From an uncultured Alphaproteobacteria bacterium (GTDB taxonomy: Bacteria > Pseudomonadota > Alphaproteobacteria > UBA7985 > CAJQQZ01), in NCBI GenBank assembly GCA_905480445.1, contig CAJQQJ010000017.1, forward strand, positions 1 through 6,686: a DNA stretch of 6,686 nt, written 5' to 3'. Under the pieces are notes generated by a model that made no database searches, was not told where the DNA came from, and worked only from the letters and a program-made list of their open reading frames with translations. Below are positions 1 through 6,317 of this stretch, one piece after another; within the stretch, counting starts at the first letter, position 1; each line of letters begins with the position of its first letter. Made by a program: the position numbers and the translations under genes.

Positions 1-687
1 GCGAACACGACCATACAATTCCACTGACGTCATCCTCGCCCTCTGACAAAACAGAGAGCTTAACACTGGCGGACTTTTACTCCGGCCACAGCAGAAATAT
101 TCCGCCGCTTCAGTGGTGGATTATTGCACCGGCGTTCTCAGATTGGCTTTTTCCTTAACGAATCTGCCGTTGGTGTTTACACGATCGCTGCTATGGCGTT
201 TGAGCTAGCGTCACAGCTAATTTTTGTTGTCAGGCTTAACTTAAACCCATTGCTGACCAAGTATTTCAATCAGCAGAATTTTTCTAGCTTATTAAAATTG
301 AGCCGTATCAGTACCGTCGGAATGGGCGCCGTTATGGCATTTGGGTTCCTCATAGCCTATCTTCTTTTCCCAATTGTTGTCACACTGATTTTCGACGATC
401 CAGTTTATCTTGACGCTGCTGTCCCTTTGAATTGGCTGTTTTTGTCACTGATTATTGCTTCGGGGATTTTGTCCTTCAACATGATACTGACGCAGTGCGG
501 AAAACCAGAATGGCATTCTCTTTATATGATCGTCACTTTGATCATTAACATTATTGCCAACGCCTTCTTGGTACCGGCTTTAGGAATAGCAGGAGCTGCA
601 CTTGGCACTTGTATAGCGGTCGTTGCTTCTGGCTTCCTATTGATCCTAATGGCCCGTTTGCTTCTGGGTGTCAGATTACTTTTCTAG
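1..687 (+). pseudogene. Polysaccharide flippase (Wzx/MOP type), 5'-partial and apparently frameshifted
   Basis: The readable C-terminal part (from TTG at 124 to TAG at 685-687, 187 residues) has about five hydrophobic segments, near residues 13-36, 67-90, 100-122, 131-150 and 154-182. It carries flippase-like stretches: SAVGVYTIA, a CGKPEW loop, and LVPALGIAGAALGT before the last helix. Such proteins move lipid-linked sugar units across the inner membrane. The expected upstream helix is not in this frame, which has a TAA at 61-63. It appears in the frame starting at base 3, which reads LQWWIIAPAFSD up to about 143 and stops at TAA 156-158. Joining the two frames gives the usual family order WW...SD...IGFFLNESAVGVY, so a small deletion near 141-145 is likely. 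The N-terminal half lies outside the window. A sequencing error is the main alternative. The family call is firm, the broken state less so. Confidence 0.7.
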
Positions 688-751
688 GAAGATGTCCGAG
701 AACTCCTAGGTTAAAAGTTACCTACGTCTCGAGGCCGGGCAAACTGAAAAA

Positions 752-827
752 TGGTGCTGGTGATAGGACTTGAACCTACGACCCTGTCATTACGAATGAC
801 ATGCTCTACCAACTGAGCTACACCAGC
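752..827 (-). tRNA. tRNA-Thr, anticodon CGT
   Basis: Read on the minus strand, the 76 bases fold as a complete cloverleaf. The acceptor stem is GCTGGTG/CACCAGC (7 bp). The D arm is GCTC-AGTTGGTA-GAGC and the anticodon stem is TGTCA/TGACA around loop TTCGTAA. A 5-base variable loop follows, then a T arm GTAGG-TTCAAGT-CCTAT with one G-T pair. Discriminator A and an encoded CCA end it at 752. The anticodon CGT (bases 792-794) reads the threonine codon ACG. A run of five Ts on the minus strand (747-751) follows the CCA directly, and may help end transcription. It lies downstream of, and on the same strand as, the catabolic operon. Confidence 0.96.
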
Positions 828-874
828 ACGGTCACAAAGCTTTTCAAAGCTCTTGGAGTCGTTCCTATCTAAAC

Positions 875-893
875 TGCCTTTCTTTCAAAGGCA
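875..893 (-). terminator. Candidate hairpin terminator of the catabolic operon
   Basis: A perfect 7-bp stem, TGCCTTT/AAAGGCA, encloses a 5-base loop. It starts 13 bases past the stop codon of the MttB-family gene on the minus strand. The stem is followed only by GTTTAG, not a real T tract, so intrinsic termination may be weak. It could equally be an mRNA 3'-end stabilising hairpin. The position, between the operon end and the same-strand tRNA gene, supports a role in ending or protecting the operon transcript. Confidence 0.4.
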
Positions 894-906
894 ACGGCTT
901 AGAGGC

Positions 907-2442
907 CTAGCTCACGTCTCCAAAGACTTCATTTTCCCTGCGCTCGATGTAAGCAAGAAGCTCTTCGTTTTTCGCTTCATCCAACTTGGGTTGTTGGTAC
1001 TCACCGAGTTGTTTCTTAGCGAATTCTAACGCGCGTTGAGTGACGTCTTTTGAGCCTTCTGCTTCCCACTGCTCAATGGAATTATTGTCGAACAGTTTAG
1101 GCATAAAGAAAGCACTTTCAAAGTTGTCTTGAGTATGTTGATGACCGAGATAATGCCCGCCAGGGCCGATGTCCCTAACGGCGGCCAAAGCTTCGTCGAA
1201 ATCGTCCCATTTCAGCCCTTCGGTCATCCGGTAGGCCATTGCGCATTGCTCTGCGTCGACCACAAATTTGGCCATTGAGCAATGCATGCCGGCTTCGTTC
1301 CAACCAGCAGAATGCCAAATGTAGTTTGCTCCTGACATCATGACCGCCATCAGGGTTGTCGCACTTTCATAACCTGCTTGAGCGTCAAAGGTTTTCGCGC
1401 CGCCTAGCGTGTTCGATGTACGCCAAGGCACATCATAATATCGTGCCATTTGCCCGATCATGAAGTTCATGAGGCTAATCTCGGGCGTGCCAGCCATGGG
1501 GGCACCAGAAGCCATGGATACAGTTGAGAGGTAGTGGCCATAGATAGCTGGAGCGCCTTTACGAACGACTTGTGTGTAGGCGAGTGCAGACAAGGCTTCA
1601 GCGTTGAGCTGTGCCACAGCTGGAACAGTGGATGCAGGGGTGTTAGCACCGCCAAGCACAAAGGGCGAGCAAAGCACTGGCTGATTGTGACGGATGAAAG
1701 CGCGCAGTGCGCCGAGCATAGACTCATCCCAAACAAGAGGTGAGTTGCCATTGATGTTTGCGGTGACAACAGGGTGTGTGTCGACGAAATCCTCACCGAA
1801 AAGTATCTTCACCATAGCCATGACATCTTCACCGTTTTCACCGGTCGTCGACATGCCCATGAACGTCTTGTCAGAGTGGACCATTGAAGAATAGGTAATC
1901 CAAAGGTGACGGTGATTGACCGGCTTGTCCATGGGCTCACAAATCACGTGAGCCGTTGAATGCATAGCAGGCGCCATATGCGATAGCTTGTGGAAGTTGT
2001 TTAGATCTTCCAGTGAGCCCCAGCGGCGCTTGTTTTCTAGATCGGTGATAAAGGGAGCGCCGGTCATAGGCACGAAGATTGAACGACCGTCGCCAAGGGT
2101 GACGGTCTTCTTTGGATCACGGGCATGAAGAGTGATCGAGGAGGGGATTGAGGCAATTAGCTCCTTAATCAGCCCGCGGTCAAAACGGACACGCTCGCCA
2201 TCGACATCGGCCCCAGCTGCTTTCCAGTCTCGCAGTGAAATCTCATCACGAAAGTCGACTCCAACCTCTTCTAGGATGGACATGGAGGCATCATCGATCT
2301 TTTCGATCTGCTGTTGATCCATCGGCTCGGTGAGCGGCAGGTTTCGCGTTAGATGTGGGAGCATGTCGACATCAATGGCTGAACGAAGGGCGCGACGAGA
2401 ACCGCGACCACCCCGGCGAATTGTTCCTGTAGCATCGGTCAT
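907..2442 (-). CDS. MttB-family (trimethylamine:corrinoid methyltransferase superfamily) protein, non-pyrrolysine
   Basis: This 511-residue protein matches the MttB superfamily, TIM-barrel enzymes that move a methyl group from a methylated amine to a corrinoid protein. Visible family features include the N-terminal AGADVDGERVRFD region (77-88), the GGANTPAS and AEALSALAYTQ stretch (264-291), GTPE (318-321), DAQAGYESA (353-361), GANYIWHSAGW (371-381) and GHYLGHQHT (429-437). The frame is open throughout with no internal TAG, so it belongs to the non-pyrrolysine group. Characterised members of that group act on glycine betaine, proline betaine, carnitine or related quaternary amines rather than trimethylamine. 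I chose ATG at 2442 because a good ribosome site precedes it and it shares a base with the upstream stop (TAATG). A TTG at 2478 would add 12 unconvincing residues. It is the last gene of the operon. No corrinoid protein is visible nearby, and the substrate is unknown. Confidence 0.9.
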   Translation of the reverse strand: MTDATGTIRRGGRGSRRALRSAIDVDMLPHLTRNLPLTEPMDQQQIEKIDDASMSILEEVGVDFRDEISLRDWKAAGADVDGERVRFDRGLIKELIASIPSSITLHARDPKKTVTLGDGRSIFVPMTGAPFITDLENKRRWGSLEDLNNFHKLSHMAPAMHSTAHVICEPMDKPVNHRHLWITYSSMVHSDKTFMGMSTTGENGEDVMAMVKILFGEDFVDTHPVVTANINGNSPLVWDESMLGALRAFIRHNQPVLCSPFVLGGANTPASTVPAVAQLNAEALSALAYTQVVRKGAPAIYGHYLSTVSMASGAPMAGTPEISLMNFMIGQMARYYDVPWRTSNTLGGAKTFDAQAGYESATTLMAVMMSGANYIWHSAGWNEAGMHCSMAKFVVDAEQCAMAYRMTEGLKWDDFDEALAAVRDIGPGGHYLGHQHTQDNFESAFFMPKLFDNNSIEQWEAEGSKDVTQRALEFAKKQLGEYQQPKLDEAKNEELLAYIERRENEVFGDVS

Positions 2443-3758
2443 TATAAGTTCTTTCCTGCGCGTAGATGTGACCACCAAAGATGCGCTTTGGCACCGAGGG
2501 TCATGAATGGTTCGGGGTACAGTTTTTTTGGTTCGCCAAAAGATCGGAATGTCTTGAGGTCTTCATTGTCCTGGCCGGTGGCCAACTCGGCGATCAGCTT
2601 GCCTGAGAGCGTGCCTTGCATGACGCCCAAGCCTTGCTGAGCGCAGGCCACGAATAGGCCGGGCTCGAGCTCGCCGAAGGCTGGTGCGGAATTGAGCGAC
2701 AGACAGAGATGGCCACCCCATCGATGCTCCATTGCTACTTCGCCTAGCATCGGGAAGCGTGCTGCAAAAGCTCGGTCTTGAACCTTGCCGAGATTGCGGA
2801 TCTGGCTGGCGGATGTTTCGCCAGTCGGATTGTAAGTAAAGACAGAGCGGACCACGATCCGGCCTTCGGATAATTTTCTGACAGAAGTGCCCATTGGGTG
2901 AGCAGAAACAATACCCCATTGCGGATCACCGCCCAGTGCCCTCTGCTCAGCATCGCTTAACTGCCTAGTCATCGAAGCGAAGGTGTAGACATGCATCAGG
3001 CGGCGCTTCATGAAACCGAATGAGTTGAGGTGGCCGTTGACGGTTAGAATGATTCTGGGAGCCGAAACGGAGCCTTTGGCGGTTCTGACAAAGCTCTTGG
3101 AAATTTCTGTTACGGGAGAGTTCTCAAAGATATCGACCTGAGCCCTCAAACCGTTAGCCAATCCTCTAACATAGCCTGCAGGTTGGATTTGTGCTCCGGA
3201 ATGAGCATGCATGCCGCCGGAGTAATAGTTGGTACCGGTGACTGAGCTCATCGCCTGGGCATCCAGGCTTGTGAAGCTTTCTCCCAAGCGGGTCAAGTGC
3301 TCCTCGAATGCCTTCAGCGAAGCCATGCCCACCTGGTCGACGGCGCCGTGGATCTTGCCACAGCGGTTGAAGTAAGCCTGGAGCCCATAGTCATCAACGG
3401 CTTGCTGTGCGAACTCAATCGCCGTCCGATTAAGTCGGATGTGTTCAAGGTCTTTTTTCAACCCACCAGCATAGTCGTCGCTTTGCAACTCGTGAGGGAT
3501 GTCGATCATGAAACCTGAGTTACGTCCAGCAGCACCCCAGCCAACGGGCTGAGCATCAACAATGACGACTCTGTCTTGCGGGCGCAGTTGGGTCAGGCGT
3601 CTGGCTGCAGATAGCCCTGCGAAACCAGCGCCGACGATCACCCAGTCGGCTTTGATATTCCCTTCCAGTTCCTTTGGGCGAGCAGGCTCTGGCAGGATTT
3701 CGTACCAACCAGAGCCCGGCAAGTCCCTGGGAAACCTGGTGACCTTAATCGAGTTCAC
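2442..3758 (-). CDS. FAD-dependent amine/amino-acid oxidoreductase, DAO superfamily (PuuB-like)
   Basis: This 438-residue flavoenzyme should oxidise a C-N bond of an amine or amino acid to an imine or aldehyde. An N-terminal Rossmann fold shows VGAGFAGLSAARRL (42-55), with the ADP-ribose-binding acidic residue at D68 and the family motif GWGAAGRNSG at 73-82. The C-terminal FAD-binding segment is GLFVACAQQGLGVMQGTLSGKLIAEL (367-392). The pre-domain SGWYEILPEP and ADWVIVGAG resemble PuuB (gamma-glutamylputrescine oxidase) and related COG0665 enzymes. No signal peptide or membrane helix is seen, so it is probably cytoplasmic. The start is GTG at 3758, overlapping the end of the dehydrogenase gene by 14 bases, with only a weak GGGAC-like ribosome site, so it may depend on translation of the upstream gene. 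No other plausible start precedes the Rossmann fold. D-amino-acid, hydroxyproline or N-methylamine oxidation are all possible, and the sequence does not choose between them. Confidence 0.88.
   Translation of the reverse strand: MNSIKVTRFPRDLPGSGWYEILPEPARPKELEGNIKADWVIVGAGFAGLSAARRLTQLRPQDRVVIVDAQPVGWGAAGRNSGFMIDIPHELQSDDYAGGLKKDLEHIRLNRTAIEFAQQAVDDYGLQAYFNRCGKIHGAVDQVGMASLKAFEEHLTRLGESFTSLDAQAMSSVTGTNYYSGGMHAHSGAQIQPAGYVRGLANGLRAQVDIFENSPVTEISKSFVRTAKGSVSAPRIILTVNGHLNSFGFMKRRLMHVYTFASMTRQLSDAEQRALGGDPQWGIVSAHPMGTSVRKLSEGRIVVRSVFTYNPTGETSASQIRNLGKVQDRAFAARFPMLGEVAMEHRWGGHLCLSLNSAPAFGELEPGLFVACAQQGLGVMQGTLSGKLIAELATGQDNEDLKTFRSFGEPKKLYPEPFMTLGAKAHLWWSHLRAGKNL
2451..2457 (-). promoter_or_regulatory. 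Ribosome binding site deciding the start of the MttB-family gene
   Basis: On the minus strand AGGAAAG lies 8 bases before the ATG at 2442, inside the last codons of the FAD oxidoreductase gene. It supports this ATG over the in-frame TTG at 2478, which would place the ribosome site inside the coding region. Confidence 0.7.
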
Positions 3759-5268
3759 CGTCGGTCCCGGCGTCAGAAATGTCGACCCAAATGGTTTTCA
3801 TTTCAGTGTACTGATCGTGAGCGTGGATGGAGTTGTCACGGCCACCAAAACCGGATTGCTTGTAGCCGCCAAAGGGTGTGGAGATATCCCCTTCGCCGAA
3901 GCAGTTAACCGTCACTGTGCCAGCCTTGATAGCACGAGCAACGCGGTGAGCCCGGCGAACGTTGGCTGTGAAGACGGAAGCGGCGAGACCATAGTTGGTA
4001 TCGTTGGCCACTTTCACAGCTTCATCGACAGAGCCTACAGTAATGATCGCTAGGACCGGGCCGAAGATCTCCTCCCGCGCAATGGTCATGTTCGGTTTGA
4101 TGTCATCGAAGATGGTTGGTTCAATAAAGAGGCCGTCGCCATTTTCAATTGCCTTGCCACCTAGTAAGATTTTGCCGTCTTCTTGTTTGCCTTTTTCGAT
4201 ATATCCTAGGATTGAGTTGTATTGGTCTTGTGAAACGATGGCACCCAGGCGATTAGATGGATCGAGTGGGTCACCTGTGCGCCACTCTTGGGCGCGGTGT
4301 AGAATGCGTTCAACAAGGGCATCTTTGATGTCTTTGTGGACGATGAGCCTTGAGTTTGACGAACAGTTCTCGCCCATGTTCCAGAAGACCGCGTTGACAA
4401 CGTGCTCTGCAACCACGTCCAGATGTTCGGCGTCATCGAGAACCACACAAGGATTCTTGCCACCACATTCCAAAACTACTTTCTTCAGATTTGATTGAGC
4501 TGAATACTCAAGGAAGTAACGACCGACTTCAGTGGAACCTGTAAAGGAGATCATGTCTACATCCATGTGACGACCGAGTGCTTGGCCGGCTGTCTCACCG
4601 AGGCCTGTTACGACGGAGAATACGCCATCTGGCACACCTGCTTCCGAGGCTAGCTCGGCGACACGCAAGGCGGTCATGGTTGTTTGTTCTGCCGGTTTGA
4701 TAATTACTGAGTTGCCAGCTGCTAGCGCAGGCCCGAGTTTCCAAGCAATCATCAACATAGGAAAGTTCCATGGCAGAATCGCTCCAACAACACCGATAGG
4801 CTCTCTAACGATCATGGCGACGGCGTCGTCACCCGCTGGTGCCATTTGATCGTATATCTTGTCGGTGGCTTCGGCGTGCCACTCCAGACAATGGAGTGAT
4901 TCAGGAATATCTACGTTTTCGATTTCCTGGATTGGTTTGCCGCTTTCTATTGATTCCAGAACAGCGATTTCTCGCGCATTACGGCGGATTAATTTACAGA
5001 GTTGGATGATAACTTTCTTACGCTCTGTCGGGTGCATCTTGGCCCAAACACCGGATTCAAAAGCGTCACGGGCTTTCTCAACTGCCTTGTCGACATCGGC
5101 CTGATCACAAGATGCTATCTTGGCGAGCACTTTGCCGGTCGCAGGATTCACAGTTTCAAAGGTATCGCCTGACGCTGCGGCGCAAGCCTTGCCATTAATG
5201 TAGGCACCGGTTGGCAGATGAAGTCCATCGGCAATAGCCTGATACTCATCGCGGGTTAGAAGTGACAT
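3745..5268 (-). CDS. NAD(P)-dependent aldehyde dehydrogenase, PuuC-like
   Basis: A full-length aldehyde dehydrogenase of 507 residues, the usual size, which oxidises an aldehyde to a carboxylic acid. The catalytic set is complete: oxyanion-hole N168 in PWNFP, K191 in KPAE, the nucleotide loop FTGSTEVG (242-249), general base E267 in LECGGK, nucleophile C302 in GENCSS, and E400/F402 in EEIFGPV. PFGGYKQSG (465-473) lies near the C-terminus. The overall pattern, including MIVREPIGV and the GDISTPFGGYKQSG end, is closest to PuuC-type dehydrogenases of amino-aldehydes. GEN instead of the common GQ-x before the nucleophile is a clade-level variation. Start ATG at 5268 has an AGGAGA site 8 bases upstream. 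The gene lies 12 bases after the DapA-type gene and overlaps the flavoenzyme gene by 14, so it probably removes an aldehyde made by its neighbours. An alpha-ketoglutarate semialdehyde role, as in hydroxyproline breakdown, is another option. Confidence 0.93.
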   Translation of the reverse strand: MSLLTRDEYQAIADGLHLPTGAYINGKACAAASGDTFETVNPATGKVLAKIASCDQADVDKAVEKARDAFESGVWAKMHPTERKKVIIQLCKLIRRNAREIAVLESIESGKPIQEIENVDIPESLHCLEWHAEATDKIYDQMAPAGDDAVAMIVREPIGVVGAILPWNFPMLMIAWKLGPALAAGNSVIIKPAEQTTMTALRVAELASEAGVPDGVFSVVTGLGETAGQALGRHMDVDMISFTGSTEVGRYFLEYSAQSNLKKVVLECGGKNPCVVLDDAEHLDVVAEHVVNAVFWNMGENCSSNSRLIVHKDIKDALVERILHRAQEWRTGDPLDPSNRLGAIVSQDQYNSILGYIEKGKQEDGKILLGGKAIENGDGLFIEPTIFDDIKPNMTIAREEIFGPVLAIITVGSVDEAVKVANDTNYGLAASVFTANVRRAHRVARAIKAGTVTVNCFGEGDISTPFGGYKQSGFGGRDNSIHAHDQYTEMKTIWVDISDAGTDGELD

Positions 5269-5276
5269 GTTTGATA

Positions 5277-5282
5277 TCTCCT
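5277..5282 (-). promoter_or_regulatory. Strong ribosome binding site of the aldehyde dehydrogenase gene, overlapping the upstream stop
   Basis: AGGAGA on the minus strand lies 8 bases before the ATG at 5268 and overlaps the TAG stop of the DapA-type gene (5283-5281), giving TAGGAGA. This compact arrangement fits re-initiation or coupled translation within the operon. Confidence 0.75.
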
Positions 5283-6189
5283 ACGCGTAGTCTTGTTCGA
5301 TTTTGGCCATCGTCGCTTTCAGCGTTTTCAGGACCATTTCGATGTTGCGTTTGTCTTCTTTGTTGAGGCCTCTTAGCGGTTTGCGCACCGGCCCAACGGG
5401 CAGGCCGTCGAGTTCGCAAGCGTACTTGATGGACTGGACGAATTTTCCACTCTGCTCAAGGATACCCATGAAAGGCATGAGCGCTGACATTATACGACGG
5501 CCTTTGGCGACATCGTTTTCAACCGCAACAGCCTGATAGAGGGCAATGTGTTCTTTGGGCAGACAGTTTCCGCCTGCACAGACCCAGCCGCGCGCACCCC
5601 AAGCAAAGAACTCCAACGCTTGGTCGTCCATGCCGCAAAGCAGCGTAATGTGCGGGTACTCTCGTGCCAACATGTGCAGTTGGTTGATATCACCCGTTGA
5701 CTCTTTGATGGCAGCGAAATTCGGGCTGCGGCCGACACGGTCGAAGAACTCAGCGCCCATTGTGGTACCGGTGCGACCTGGATAGTTGTAAAGCATGATG
5801 GGCAGGTTGGCAGCGCGGTCTATGGCAAGAGCATGATTGGCGAGCTCCAACTGTGTGGGGACCGCGTAGTAAGGGGCCGCCATCAACAGTGCGTCAGCGC
5901 CGTTGGCTTTCGCGATCTCTGCGTACTCGATGCAGTCTTCTGTTCGGATAGCAGTCACACCTACGATCATCGGTACACGACCATTGATCGTCTTCTGGGC
6001 CAACTGAACCATTTCCACGCGCTCTTCTTTTGACTGCGCGTAGTATTCGCCGGTTGTGCCGCCGATGATAATACCGTGCACACCGGAATCAATGAGGTGT
6101 TCTAAAACAACCTTGAAACCTTCACGGTCGATGGAGCCATCTTCATTGTGTGGTGTGATTGCCGGAGGGTAGATGCCTTCGAACTTCAT
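5281..6189 (-). CDS. DapA-family class I aldolase/lyase (dihydrodipicolinate synthase superfamily)
   Basis: This 302-residue protein is a standard-length (beta/alpha)8 Schiff-base enzyme of the DapA/NanA superfamily. The Schiff-base lysine is K162 in AIKEST. The phosphate- or carboxylate-binding loop is GGTTGE (43-48). The tyrosines of the DHDPS-type proton relay are present as Y107 (PYY) and Y134, and YNYPGRTG (134-141) keeps the arginine that binds the carboxylate of the substrate in DHDPS. Where true DapA has GTTGES this protein has GTTGEYY, and it sits first in a catabolic operon rather than with lysine genes. A catabolic paralogue is therefore more likely, such as a keto-acid aldolase or the pyrroline-4-hydroxy-2-carboxylate deaminase (HypD) type. 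ATG at 6189 follows AGAAAGG at a spacing of 6. Its transcript probably starts in the 128-base spacer facing the GntR gene. Confidence 0.9.
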   Translation of the reverse strand: MKFEGIYPPAITPHNEDGSIDREGFKVVLEHLIDSGVHGIIIGGTTGEYYAQSKEERVEMVQLAQKTINGRVPMIVGVTAIRTEDCIEYAEIAKANGADALLMAAPYYAVPTQLELANHALAIDRAANLPIMLYNYPGRTGTTMGAEFFDRVGRSPNFAAIKESTGDINQLHMLAREYPHITLLCGMDDQALEFFAWGARGWVCAGGNCLPKEHIALYQAVAVENDVAKGRRIMSALMPFMGILEQSGKFVQSIKYACELDGLPVGPVRKPLRGLNKEDKRNIEMVLKTLKATMAKIEQDYA

Positions 6190-6317
6190 AAGTGACCTTT
6201 CTTCAGACCTTGCCTTGATCTCTTTTAGGGATTATGAGTTCTTCTGTAATTGTATTTTTAAAATATACAATCTTTATTTGGAGTCTTCCACGTGAATGTC
6301 AGCGTGGTTACGAAAGC
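6190..6317 (-). promoter_or_regulatory. Divergent promoter region between the catabolic operon and its GntR regulator
   Basis: This is the only spacer long enough to hold the operon promoter, and it also lies upstream of the + strand regulator. It contains an AT-rich core around 6241-6278. TACAAT, a 5-of-6 match to a -10 box, occurs at 6249-6254 on the minus strand and at 6266-6271 on the + strand, each facing its own gene. No convincing -35 box was found at the correct distance for either, so the start sites are only suggested. A CATAAT at 6231-6236 on the minus strand is an alternative -10. Confidence 0.45.
6249..6271. promoter_or_regulatory. Inverted repeat, candidate GntR operator
   Basis: Arms ATTGTAT (6249-6255) and ATACAAT (6265-6271) are perfect complements. 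The nine bases between them continue the symmetry (TTT/AAA around an A at 6260), so 10 of 11 possible pairs match. FadR-type GntR regulators usually bind short AT-rich palindromes with TNGT...ACNA character in the spacer beside their own gene, and this is the only such symmetry I saw there. Each arm also contains the outward-facing TACAAT noted as a possible -10, so a bound repressor could block both promoters. Confidence 0.55.

Noticed and set aside
124..687. An intact short 187-residue membrane protein starting with TTG at 124
   Set aside because: It begins in the middle of the flippase fold, has no ribosome site, and the missing helix is found in another frame just upstream.
697..731. Interrupted stem CGAGA...TAGGT / ACCTA...TCTCG after the flippase stop
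   Set aside because: The stems are short with unequal internal loops and no following T run on the + strand; it may be chance.
838..851. AGCTTT-TC-AAAGCT palindrome between the operon and the tRNA
   Set aside because: The loop would be only 2 to 4 bases and no T tract follows, so I do not call it a terminator.
907..2442. Pyrrolysine-containing trimethylamine methyltransferase
   Set aside because: There is no in-frame TAG anywhere in the gene, so it belongs to the non-pyrrolysine branch.
2443..2478. Upstream in-frame extension of the MttB-family gene starting with TTG at 2478
   Set aside because: It would overlap the flavoenzyme gene by 37 bases, and the good ribosome site (2451-2457) lies inside it. 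The ATG at 2442 fits better.
3562..4053. 163-residue open frame on the + strand
   Set aside because: It lies antisense across the end of the aldehyde dehydrogenase and the start of the flavoenzyme, shows no family features, and both opposite genes are clear.
3995..4498. 167-residue open frame on the + strand
   Set aside because: It is antisense to the core of the aldehyde dehydrogenase, Ser/Arg-rich, and without any domain pattern.
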